From the NCBI GenBank assembly GCA_022393335.1, contig JAJEKB010021016.1, forward strand, positions 539,992-603,991: a stretch of 64,000 nt of DNA, given 5' to 3'. This DNA comes from Macrotrachela quadricornifera (lineage: Eukaryota; Rotifera; Eurotatoria; Philodinida; Philodinidae). Shown one piece after another: positions 12,371 to 23,323 of the stretch. The position numbers were made by a program, and so were the translations under genes. The notes under the pieces were generated by a model, which worked only from the letters and a program-made list of their open reading frames with translations, had not been told where the DNA came from and ran no database searches. The stretch's first letter is position 1. Each line of letters begins with the position of its first letter.

Positions 12371-12956
12371 TTGTATTCAAAACATATTATATTGCATTTT
12401 TATCCAATAAAACCTGAAGTGTATTCTGTAAAATTTCCATATGATCACATAGATAGTTTAATTTTTCTTTAATTCCCTTGATTTCAGCTTTATTTGTCAT
12501 CATTTGTTCTACTATTTCTTCAGTTTGTGCACTTGTATTTTGTTGTACAGTCATCAATTCATTAAAACCTAAACACCTATCAACTAAATTATGTTTTATT
12601 TATTGAAAACAATGTATTGATCGAAATAATTTTCCTTGAATTTGAAAGTAACTAATTGATTTTGATTTATTTTTTCATTTTAAATACCAGACTTTAATAG
12701 AAAATTCAATAATATTTGCTGCTTGTTTTTATGTTTACCGGCTAATTGTATATTTGATACAAATGTATGTACATATTTTTCTTCTCGAGTTAGTAATAAT
12801 TTTAGTGCAAGAATGGCAATAAGAAGAGCAGTTAAAAAAAGACCAAATAAACCAATTATTGCAGCAATAACTAATAATTATAATAAAAGAACTTAATTCC
12901 ATAAGAATCAAGAAAACAATCATATTTTCCTTACTTCGTCCACAACATGTTGATGG
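12371..12956 (-). pseudogene. Truncated duplicate of SK-type potassium channel gene (C-terminal part)
   Basis: This stretch is nearly identical, introns included, to 36500-37050. On the minus strand it encodes the end of the pore loop (PSTCCGR), the last membrane segment (LFGLFLTALLIAILALKLLL), the calmodulin-binding start (TREEKYVHTF) and a coiled coil (TVQQNTSAQTEEIVEQMM), with introns retained. This is the S6-to-coiled-coil part of small-conductance calcium-activated potassium channels. The copy ends abruptly at 12956, where an inverted-repeat element begins. A one-base deletion in an A run near 12733, relative to the other copy, shifts the frame before the coiled coil. It is an isolated 3' fragment and unlikely to make a channel. 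Confidence 0.8.
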
Positions 12957-12964
12957 ATATGTCA

Positions 12965-14988
12965 CAGGCAAAATTGAACTTTAGGCAAAATTAAACTTAG
13001 GCAGAATTCGTTTTCAATTAGGCGCGACTTTTTAAATACATTCTAACTTTCGCTATTAAAAAAATAATCATTTCTTTAAATAAATTGATAGAATAATAAT
13101 TTTTAATAATTCAATTAGATATGTACACCAATAATAAACATGGTTTCGGTTTTTCAAAATTTAAATCCAGCAGAGTCCAAGAAAAGTATTTTTTAAGACT
13201 CCATTAGAGACTAGTAATACAATCTACTTTTTTTGTCAGCTTGCTTGTATAATTTGAAAAGATTATCTCGTAAACTTCATAAATCAAAAATACTCCACAT
13301 CTGAAGACCTCTCCATAATAGGGGTCTGCCAAAGGAGTAACGTCATACATATAATGACAATTCTTCCGAAATTATTAAACTAATCGGGAAATTGTAGTTT
13401 TGGTCGATATATTTGATCGAAAGTATGTTAAATTTTTATGTGTTACAGACATGAGAATTCAGTTGAGATTGGTATCTTCGAAATATAAAAAAAAAATTAT
13501 ATTATGCGTACAATTCTAAAAACAATTTGAAATAATTCTTTTAGACAGAAATTCACAAACATAGTTCAGTTAGATACAATACACAAAACATCTTCATGTG
13601 TAGATTTCTTTCGATATAGTTCAATAATATAGAATCTTTCACAAAGATTAAGTTTAGAGTCTAATTTAAAACTGATTGGAAATAATTATACAATTTCTCT
13701 TCTTTTTTTCCAACCTCTGCTTTAGCTGCATGATAGAAGCTCCGTTATAAAAGCTAATTTGAATCAGATTGAAAACATTTCCACAGTATCTGCTCGTCTA
13801 TCAACCACTTGCTTTGGACAAATCATAAAGATTCGGTTATATAAGCTAATCTGAAATAAACTGAGAATAAATCTACAAATTTTCATCCTTTTTCAACCAT
13901 CTGCTCGAGATAAGTTTTAAAGGTTAGATTGTAAGAACTAATATGAAACAGAATAAAATAATTGTAAAATTTCTCAGTTCTTTCGAACCTACCGTGTGAT
14001 AAAAAAATAAACTTGTGCTAACATATGAAGCCATGTACGATGTGTATGATTATATTTATGTTGAACCCACTTTGGAAGACATGACAAACACTTATATAGT
14101 TTATCGTCTGATTATGATTGTTAGAATAAACAGCTGTTACAACCAACCATAAAATCCATCCTCCTTCTTCTTTCTTCAGTCGGGAGTATTTTACTGACTG
14201 AGTAATTAAAGCAGTTATGCTCCGATCAACTGACCAATATCTATTTTTATTATTAGGTCAAGGCAAAATTTAACTATCATTTGAGTACATCAGATTAATT
14301 TCTTAATTAAATTCAAAACATACTGAAAACACGTGTGTAGATCCTTCAAGTGTGAGAAATGTCGATTCAAAATGTTATTAAAATAAAATTAATAATCTTA
14401 ACTTAAAAACTCTATCTTCCTTCTTTTTTCTCTTATTTTTCCGATGCCTTTTTTCTCTCAGAACAATTAAAAAGGTGTGTTTGGGTTCCTCCAAAGTGTA
14501 ATAACAAACATTCGCGCACGCTACATCTTCCTAAATATAAGTCAATTTTAATAGAAGAAAGCTAGTGGACTCTACATCTTCCTAAATACAGCCAATATTA
14601 ATAGAAAAAAGCTAGCGAACTCTACATCTTCCTAAATACAAGTCAATTTCAATAGAAGAAAGCTAGCGAACTNNNNNNNNNNATCTTCCTAAATACAAGT
14701 CAATTTCAATAGAAGAAAGCTAGCGAACTCTACATCTTCCTAAACTTCATTCGATTTCTATTGAACACAACTTGTGAACTCTATATCTTCCTAAATACAA
14801 ATCAATATCTATTGAATAAAATCTACTTCAAATAATCATATATAAATTCCATTTTAAAATCTGTTAAATCTTAAATATAAACTAAAAATTTAAATAGCTC
14901 TTCGTTTTATTTTGATTCAAAACTGAACTGAATATAATAAAAAATTTAAAGTTTAAGTTTAATTCTGTCTAAATTGTAATTTTGCCTG
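12965..14988. mobile_element. Two-kb element with CAGGCAAAATT inverted ends
   Basis: The left end (CAGGCAAAATTGAACTTTAG) and the right end (the complement of CAGGCAAAATTACAATTTAG) form an imperfect inverted repeat of about 35 bp. A further CAAGGCAAAATTTAAC-like copy lies near 14263. The interior has no coding frame I recognise. It contains degenerate repeats around 13.7-14.0 kb and a 51-bp tandem array. The outer bases also pair weakly (ATATGTCA and ACACATAT), so the exact ends and target duplication are uncertain. It separates the SK fragment from the hAT transposase half and has probably interrupted one or both. Confidence 0.5.
14521..14820. repeat. 51-bp tandem repeat array with assembly gap
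   Basis: About six copies of a 50-51-bp unit beginning CTACATCTTCCTAAATAC and ending GAAAGCTAGCGAA follow each other. The outer copies are more diverged. Ten N bases (14673-14682) fall inside a unit, so copy number in the assembly is unreliable. Confidence 0.85.
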
Positions 14989-16170
14989 ACACATATACAA
15001 GTGTTCCAGTAGCTGAAAAGCTACAGGAGTTTATATATAGTATTCCACAAGCTGTCATAACTCGATGGGATTCTCAGTTTAATACTGTATCACAAATTCT
15101 TGATATACCAAATGTATTGCTCAACGATATTTTAACGGAACAAAAAAATGGTGAATTAATATTATCGATGAAAGATTTACATGTTTTACGTGAATTTATA
15201 TCAATCTTCATTTTATTTACCGAAGCTACCACAAAAACACAAGCTGAAAAATGTGTCTTTATATCACTGGTAGCACCACGTATACTTAGCATTTATTTTG
15301 ATCTTGAAAATGAATTGAAAGTATGCAAGTATTCGAGTCCGTTGGTCAAGATGCTTATATATGCATTAAAACAACGATTTGGTGGTCTTTTATTAAATCT
15401 GGAAATACCTGTCGATGACTCGATAAAGCGTCGAAACACGTTTAGTCTGTTCTCTGATGATATTTTTCTTATTTCTAGTTTCTTGGATGGACAATTTCGA
15501 CTTCGTTAGATTTTACAATCTCTTTTACCTGAAGAAACTAAGTAAGTTTGATAGTTATTCGTAGATATTTTCTTTTTCTGTTCTTATATTAACATATGGA
15601 AATGAGAACAACCACATATGATTTATGCGTTATATATGAAACATAATTGGTATATTTCTCATTTTTAGGAATCGTTTATGTGAGAAGATAAAACGACTTA
15701 TTGTTCAAGCAGTCGTTCAAGTTTGTCACTCCACCAACAACAATCAAAGTGCTGATGACGCACAAGCTGAATCAATGTTAATAAACAATGACAACAATCA
15801 ATCTGATGGGAAAGATTGTTCTATCGATACTCCAACAGTAAAAAGAAAAAGTTTATTTTCTTACTGTGAAGCAACATCAGTACTTTCAAAGAAAACGCGT
15901 ATCGACACCATCCAAGAGATCAATGATGAAATTATGTTATTTTTAAAAGATCAACATTATGAAAGTGATCTTATTTTTATCGAAAGCAACCATTTTCCAC
16001 ATTTGTATCAATTGGCCTTACGAGTACTATGCGTTCCAGTCACATCTGCACCTTCTGAACGTGTTTTCTCAAGAAGTGGTTTGTTAATGAGACCACATCG
16101 AAGTCGATTATCAAAGAATACCTTAGCTAAATTAATATTTGTTAAATGTAATCTTGATTTGCTGAGTTAA
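14982..16170 (+). pseudogene. hAT transposase, C-terminal half, one nonsense codon
   Basis: Two exons (about 14989-15541 and 15669-16170, GT-AG intron of 127 nt) encode the second half of a hAT-family transposase. ITRWDSQFNTV is the usual TRW motif. The last exon has the dimerisation region with ALRVLCVPVTSAPSERVFS and LSKNTLAKLIFVKCN, ending in a normal stop. A TAG at about 15507 interrupts exon 1 at FRLR; the same frame continues ILQSLLPEETK into the splice site. The N-terminal half, with BED finger and first catalytic Asp, is missing because the 2-kb inverted-repeat element lies directly upstream. It cannot encode an active enzyme. Confidence 0.85.
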
Positions 16171-16302
16171 ATCTATAAAGTTTATGGAAACTCTTCAAAG
16201 AAATAAATCTTCTGAAACTAATTATCATTAATATTGATGATAAATTTATGATAAAAATATTCTTTTTAGATTTAGTATTCACTCAATTTCGATCTATTGA
16301 AT

Positions 16303-16474
16303 CGGAGTTGAACTGGAGTTGGAGTGGAGTTGGAGTTGGAGCGGAGCTTTGAAAAAATAGATGGAGTTGAAGTGGAGTTGGCTTGGCTCGGAGTGGAGTT
16401 GGAGTTGATTTTTTAATTCGATATGGAGTTGGAATGGAGTTGGAGCGGCTTACCCCCGGAGTTGCCCATCTCTG
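16303..16474. repeat. hAT right end with GGAGTT subterminal repeats
   Basis: The stretch ends in GAGTTGCCCATCTCTG, a typical hAT terminus (complement CAGAGATGGGCAAC). Directly inside it, GGAGTT/GGAGTGGAGTT motifs repeat more than ten times over 150 bases, an arrangement known from hAT elements as transposase-binding sites. No matching left terminus was found upstream. Confidence 0.7.
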
Positions 16475-17640
16475 GTAAATATACAATGCAAAATTTTTTA
16501 TTCATAAGGGAAAACATTCGAACCAAGCACGTGTCAGTAACTAGCTTACTTGGGATGTACAAGTTGTCTTTTTCTTTTATCATATATTATATACACAATG
16601 TATTTTTTTTCGTTCTTCAATATTTTTTGTTGTTTACTAAATCGTATTTCTTGCACATACAGTAAGTAATGTATTTGGTCGTTTTTTTTCTTTAGTATGA
16701 TTATACAGCTTTTGCATGTTATGAATGCATCCAAGTGAGTAAGACCGAAAGCTGTGATATTTGTAAAGTGCGCATTGTACACAAAGACCACAAAAAAAAA
16801 ACAGTTCGTTATGATATAATCATATTAATACATAGGCGTTCTTAGGATATACTCATGAACATCTACAAATAAGCCTTTGATCTTTCTTCAAAAATAACTC
16901 TATGTTTCCAGTTATTACATAGCTACGAATAACTCACGTTTTTTGTAGACTTTTCAGCTTCTGAGTGTTGAATAAGCTTAGAATTTTGGAAACAATATTC
17001 AAAAAAATATGTACATTATTGCTTCGTATTACAATAGTCCACTATTGATTTGTTAAAAAAAATGAAATTATTAGGCATATAACTGTGAATTTTTCAACTA
17101 AGGCAATAATCACATGCGAAGTACAGTAATGACTTGTCTTTTCATATGACTACCATGTACTAATATAAGAGGTTCGAAAATTCAAAAAGACTCTTAGAAT
17201 CATATATTGCTACGTAAAAGACACATAAAACTCATTAAATATTGATTCTATAAGATTAAATCTTAAAGATCTTTATTCATAAATAGGATGAGAAAGACAA
17301 ATAGGTAATTTTGCGAAGTGTTAACATATCATCTCAATTATCTTTCAATGAATAGAGTTTTTAATATAAATAAATAATCCAAGAGCTAGAGTATTGTTAA
17401 CAGTTTGATGTTAGTTTTGGGGATCGAATAGCTGTTTTCAAATGAACAAAGTCGTATCAACAGATCTTTTGAACGCATGCAACCTTTTCCAATAATTCCA
17501 CTCTATAAACTATACTATGTGGATACCTTTGAGTCCTCCACTGTTATACTAGAGGGCACTCTTAGGTCCTCATCTGGCACCTTATAGAAGTGTCTATAAG
17601 TCCTCAACTCCGATAGAGATTCGCTTTCAACGACATGTCT
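16475..17640. other. AT-rich intergenic stretch
   Basis: No gene or clear repeat recognised. Open frames at 16423-16791 on both strands are low-complexity. Confidence 0.45.
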
Positions 17641-17647
17641 ACAATCT

Positions 17648-18180
17648 AGTAGAACCCCTATATTAATCCAAACAATATTATAGTTATTCATTATGGTAAA
17701 GATAAAACATGGGGTTACTTGAGATATATAAAAGAGAATTCTGACGAACCCCTATATTAACCTGAACATGCCTATGTTTCACAGAGATAATAGTATAGAA
17801 AATCCTACTAATATCTTATTGGACGGAATTTTGTAGTATTTTTTCTGCAATTATTCCTGTGAAACAAGCGTATTCGGATCAATGTAGGGGTTTGCCAATG
17901 TCTCCTTTCATTTGGTCCAAATAACTCTATGCTGTGTCCTTACAATAATGAAGAACTGAAATCCTGCAATCTGATTGATTGATTGATTTTCTAAGCAATC
18001 AGATTTTTAAACCGTTTTTCTCTACTATTATCTCCGTAAAAAACACGTATGTTCGAGCCAATACAGAGATTTGTCAGAAATCTCTTTCAGATGGCTTGAA
18101 CAAACCCATGTTTTATCCTTACCATAATGAAAGACCATAATTTTGTTCGAATCAATATAGGATTTCTATTAATTTGTAGA
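17648..18180. mobile_element. Old fold-back (inverted-repeat) element
   Basis: A left arm (about 17648-17830, with TATGGTAAAGATAAAACATG and ACCCCTATATTAA) is matched in reverse complement by a right arm (about 17990-18180, with CATGTTTTATCCTTACCATA). The arms are about 180-190 bp long and roughly 80% alike by eye. A third partial copy lies between them (about 17860-17955). It has no coding capacity and is probably a decayed MITE-like DNA element. Confidence 0.65.
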
Positions 18181-20370
18181 TAGTCTCTTGAAAACGAATA
18201 ATTACTTGATCCTATATTCGGATCTCCAATTGACGGACACTTCAGAAAGATATTGAAGATTTTGGAATATCAACAACTATGTGAGTAAATAGTTTTCGTT
18301 TTTCATCTCCTAGAAAATTAAAACTTTGTTCACTGTAGAATAATCTCAGATTTTACAGTGTAACAAATTATTTCTAGCTGCCTAAGATAATTCGATTTGA
18401 CTGGGAAACGTATTAGAGTGTCCAACTGCTCATCTCTGAGGGCTAGTTTAAAATCATTCTATGTAATAAATATCAATAACTTACCGACACTCATTTAGAT
18501 TTAAAGCAATGGGAGATTCAGAATATTTCTTTTTATGTCATTTTCTACCATCGTTGCTATAATGTTTCTTGCGTTTATGCAAGATTTTCAAGATTGATCG
18601 ATTTTTTCATGGAAGAGCTGTCGGAAACGAGCAGAATCCGACATGAAAGAGTCATTTATTCGCCACAAATAATGTCTTTATAAATACATTCTCTAATATA
18701 CTTTGTTACCTTTGACACTATATAGTCACTAGAAATATTTCAGATGTTGATCGTCATAAATGTCTATATTGTACCTGGTTGGATAAAACAGTTTGTAAAT
18801 TGTAATATACAGCTGAAAAGTAATAAACTTATGAAATTTTGTATGGTAAACATGAACGAGCATTCGGTTATATGTAGATAAAGGTAGCACTCGATTCTCT
18901 CTGAAACCTATTCCAAGCACAGATCGACGGGTTGTATTCAATGGTATGCTCGATTTTTTCTAGTCTAAACGACAGTTTAAAAAATCAAAAAGTATTAGGT
19001 CAAAAAACCTTAATCGCAAGCAGCGTAAATGATCTTTCACAGATTCTCCTGTCCACATTTTACCTAACAAATTTCTTAAAACCATAAAAAGCAAGCTCGA
19101 CATAAAAACTTGACTTTCCCAGCTTCTTCACGCATCCACTTTACTAAATAGTTCTTAAAGATACCAAACTATTGGAAACAAGACTTCCTATAGTACTAGA
19201 AAATTGTGCTCTGAAACCGGAGATATCATTCTGAAAACAAAAAAGTACTCATAATCGGAAAGCGTTATTCTCGATGCAGAACACAATTGTTCTGTTTTGA
19301 GAATGACATTTCTTGAAAGTTGCTGTGTTGTTCTATCTTCAGATAACATCCTTTCCACCACTTTAACGTTTCAAAACTAGAAAGTAAAGTATTAATGGTC
19401 AAAAAAAATGAGTTCTACTTGTAAACTTCAAATCTGAAGGTCACATACGCATTAATTATTCAGGAAATAATTCATAAGAAACTACTAAGCTCTCCAAAAC
19501 AAATTTTGTTCTAAATCATAACTTTTAGATTTAGATCCGAAAGAGTCATTTTCAGAAGAGAATAATTGAATTTTGCACGTGAAAGTGTCATTTCTATAGC
19601 AGAACAATGACATATCGAGGCTTAAAATGCAATTGTCCTATTTTCGGAATGACACTTTCGGCTTCAAAGGCGAAGTGTTTCAGTTTTGGATAAAAACTTC
19701 ATTGGGTAGCATAGTAGTTTCAAAAAAATATGTTTCGCAAAATCTTGATGTCTAGGTGAACTTCAAATTTCGAGTTTATACCGTTTCCAGTTCAACTTTT
19801 TTGACCTATTCGTAACTACTTTTGAGATGATATGAAGATCTGTTTTGAGCAGTCTCTTGAAATCTTATGAATATCAGTTATAGTTAATACATGATAAATT
19901 AGCAATAATTAAGGCTAGTATTCAGCTCATTAGATGGCTACTAATTAAAATGAAGACTAATTAGTTTATTATAAACTATCTAAGAATTGCATATCATTCT
20001 CTGAGAAGAATTGTAGGCAAAGGAAGTCTTTTCTGCTGTACACCATAAAACATGGTTTAAGACCAAGAGATTGATATTTTCTACTAGAATTCTGGCAGTC
20101 AATTTGAATAATTTCTGCCATAATTCACTTAAAAAATCTGAACATACCATTACATAGAGCTGGTAGAGTTGTCTTTGAAGCAGACACTGGAACACTTAAA
20201 AAGATATTACAGAATGAATTAGAGCGAAAATTACTCAAATTGGGTGCCAACTTCCGTTTGCAACATATTTAACATATAATGAGAACCGTCTCGCACAGCT
20301 CCAAACGGATGTGATACAAACTATCCCATTATATAAAGGTGCGGTATGTCTAAGAATCCAAATTGACTCA
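18181..20370. other. Non-coding stretch with small palindromes
   Basis: No gene recognised. Short inverted segments containing GAAAGTGTCATT and AATGACACTTTC lie at about 19578-19672, and similar GAATGACATTTC pieces are near 19305. They may be remains of another small fold-back element. Confidence 0.4.
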
Positions 20371-20374
20371 AGCT

Positions 20375-21275
20375 TAGTTTTTCAAAAAAAAAATATATCA
20401 ATCGATACAAAATGTAATAACGAATATGTTGATGATAAATTCAACTTTTCTGGAAAGCATAGAATGGTTTCTGAGACAGATTAGTAGAATGCATTTCTTT
20501 AAGTCACCCAAATGCTGATATTTTGACAATTTTCTAGTGTGACTTCAAATAGCTTCATTGGAAAAAGCAAGAAACTTTTCACAAATTCATGTATAAACCG
20601 TATACGCAATAGTTCATGTAGTCAATAATTATATTATAAAGATAGTATTACTATTACTATTTCGTGGTATGTCATAGATTATAGACTTGCCACTTCCTTG
20701 TAAAATGTTTTGATGAACGGGTCTTCTGTTAATCATCCGTAGAATTTTCCATTTGCTACACATTAGTATAGTCTTCTTTGCAATATACATTAATTTTATT
20801 CCTTTGAGTTAATATAACATGCTTAGTAAAGGTACATAATATATATACGGATTATTAATATATTAATATCTAATATACACATGGCATATGTCGGTTAATC
20901 ACATCATATTAAACCAAAAGAATGAAATCAAAGCATACTGAAAAAAGAGACTATACCAGCGTATACTCCAAGAAGAATCCTACAAATGGTTCACAAAAGA
21001 CTTTTTTATCAAATCATTTTAGAAAGTAATAACGGTTCTAAAATTCGTGACATACCACAAAATAGTGATAGTAATACTTTTTCTAATGAAGCTATCTGAC
21101 GTTAGAATAGAAAATTGTGAAAATACTAGCATATAGGTGACATAAAACTATAAAAATATATAGTCTAGTAATCTGCCTCAGAAACCGTTCTATAGTTTTC
21201 AGAAAAAGTTGAATTTATCGTCAATATATTCATCATTACATTTTAGATCGATTGATATATTTTTTTGAAAATGTA
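20375..21275. mobile_element. 900-bp fold-back element
   Basis: The left arm (about 20375-20800) and the right arm (about 20935-21275) are inverted copies. AATATATCAATCGAT, GATAAATTCAACTTTT, GGTTTCTGAG and GTGGTATGTCA are found in order on one strand and in reverse on the other. The arms nearly meet in the centre, so the whole unit can fold into one long imperfect hairpin. It has no coding capacity. The divergence between arms suggests an old insertion. Confidence 0.75.
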
Positions 21276-21959
21276 GATGTCTGTCGATTTTCTTTCTTAT
21301 GTGCTTTCATCCTTTCATACGGTTAAATATGAAAACCGTTTGTAACTTGTATTGTACTTTTTACTACCACATTATAGATTGCCAGGCGGCTGTTTTTATT
21401 ATGTTGGATCTGCAATAAACTTGACCCTCCTAACTCAAAGTGGGCAGCCAGAGAACAAAATGGATTTTCGAGATTCAAATCCATGTAGCAGCTAGCATTA
21501 AAGCTAGTATAGTATTGCATTGAACTGCATGTTGGCTTCTATTTTATAGGGAGTATCTACTAAAAGACAGAATATCACAAAGCAAATAAAATAACTCAAT
21601 ATTGATAGGATCATATAAGGAAGATATATGTTTTAAATTGACGATTTATTTATATTTATTAGTTATTGTATAATTATACGGTGTTGTGTATTTACTATAA
21701 CTAACAAGCTATTCAGAGTTCTTAAAATTCTTAAGGGTATATTAAAACTAGAGACATAGAGCCAGTATAGTAACAAATAGTTATTAGCCAGTAATGCAAT
21801 TTTATTTGAAGTTTTAATTTGTTACTTGATAGAGCATATCGTTCTCTATCTTCGTTGGATATTCAAAGATGCGCACTTGCATTCTTGCTGAGATATACTG
21901 TCTCAAACATAAACCAGAATAAAAGGAAACGTTTGAGGTACCATTTATACGAATATATA

Positions 21960-22666
21960 CAGAGTGGGTCATAAGTAAGTAAACAAACTAAAAATTGAAT
22001 ATCTCCCTCACGGCTCGAGCAAAGCAGCTGATTTTTTTACCAGTGTTAGAGGCATATACAAGCTATATATTCATAAAGACATGCCCAGAGAGATCCTTTA
22101 TTAAGTATATCGTTTTCTATTCTATTTCTGAAAAAGTAAAATTATTTTGTTCAGATCATTGGTGGTACTTTTTAAAGGCTCTCTCTCATATCATCCGTAT
22201 GGATTTAAAGTGTGAACATGCCACTGTTATTGGTAAAGAAATCAGCTCGTTTGCTCGAACCGCAGCGAAGATATTTAATTTTTTCTCGGTAGCGTGATTT
22301 TCGGGCTATATACAGAGTGGCCCAAAAATTAGTTTACCAAAATAAAAACTGAATATCTCCATTACGGCTAGAGCAAACGAGCTAATTTTTCTACCGATAA
22401 TAGAGGCATGTTCAGGCTTCGTATCCATAAGGACATGCCCAGAGAAATCCTCTGTTAAGTATACTGTTTTTTTTCTAACTGTGAAAAAGTAAATTTTTCT
22501 TGTTGAGATCAATAGTCACACTTAACAATGAATTCCCCTAGACATGTCTTCATGAATATAAACTTGGTGCATGCCTCTATCACTGATAAAAAGATCAGCT
22601 GCTTTGCTCGAGCCGTAAGGGAGATATTCAATTTTTAGTTTGTTTACTTACTTATGGCCCACCCTG
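21960..22666. mobile_element. Dimeric mariner-like MITE with TA target sites
   Basis: The outer ends CAGAGTGGGTCATAAGTAAG and the complement of CAGGGTGGGCCATAAGTAAG form an inverted repeat of about 75 bp. It is flanked by TA on both sides (21958-21959 and 22667-22668), as in Tc1/mariner elements. An internal TACAGAGTGGCCC at 22311 begins a second unit. Each half again has inverted ends with the motif GCTCGAGCAAAGCAGCTGA or a degenerate form of it. The structure is two related MITEs side by side, or one inserted into the TA of the other. It has no transposase. Confidence 0.8.
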
Positions 22667-23323
22667 TATGTCCGCTCTGGTCGAAGGACAATAACAGACG
22701 GTAAAAATTCGTGGTCACTATTTATTTAGCCGTTTCAACGCCTAACTTAGGTTTGAAAGCATGTTCTATATTTCATAATTGTGGAAAGGGTAATAATAGT
22801 CAATATGGTTCACATGGAGAATAGTTATAAATGTTTAAAATAATGATTTTTTCAATGCAAAGTAGTACTAAATAACTTTTTATATGAAATTGCATCCCTA
22901 TTGCAATATTTTTCGTATGATTATGTATTTTGCAATGAAAACATCTTCGAGAGCATTTACTTAATGTTCCATGTAAATATTTTTCGGAGTATAAATGCGT
23001 TGGAGAAATATTTTAAACCACATTTTGATTCAATTAAATTCATTATTTTTAGAGGCATCTAGACATAATACAATTTTTCATATGAGTTGCATTTATTTTG
23101 CACTTTACGTATGTTTACAGAGGTTTTTTTATCTCTTCTGCGTTTACATGCGTTGTGAAATATAATTGAATATGCGCACATCTATTTTGCTTTTCGTGAT
23201 TGTATGCGCAGTATAATTAGATTTAAATTTTCTTTTCTTTTTTAATCTTCCTAATAAGTACGTATAATACGAATAGTCGAAAATAAATAATTCCTATCAT
23301 TTGTATTATCAGAAATAAATAGT
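22667..23323. other. Upstream region of the ABC transporter gene
   Basis: No gene recognised. This AT-rich stretch precedes the ABC transporter start at 23324 and should contain its promoter, but I see no motif I can name with confidence. Confidence 0.4.
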
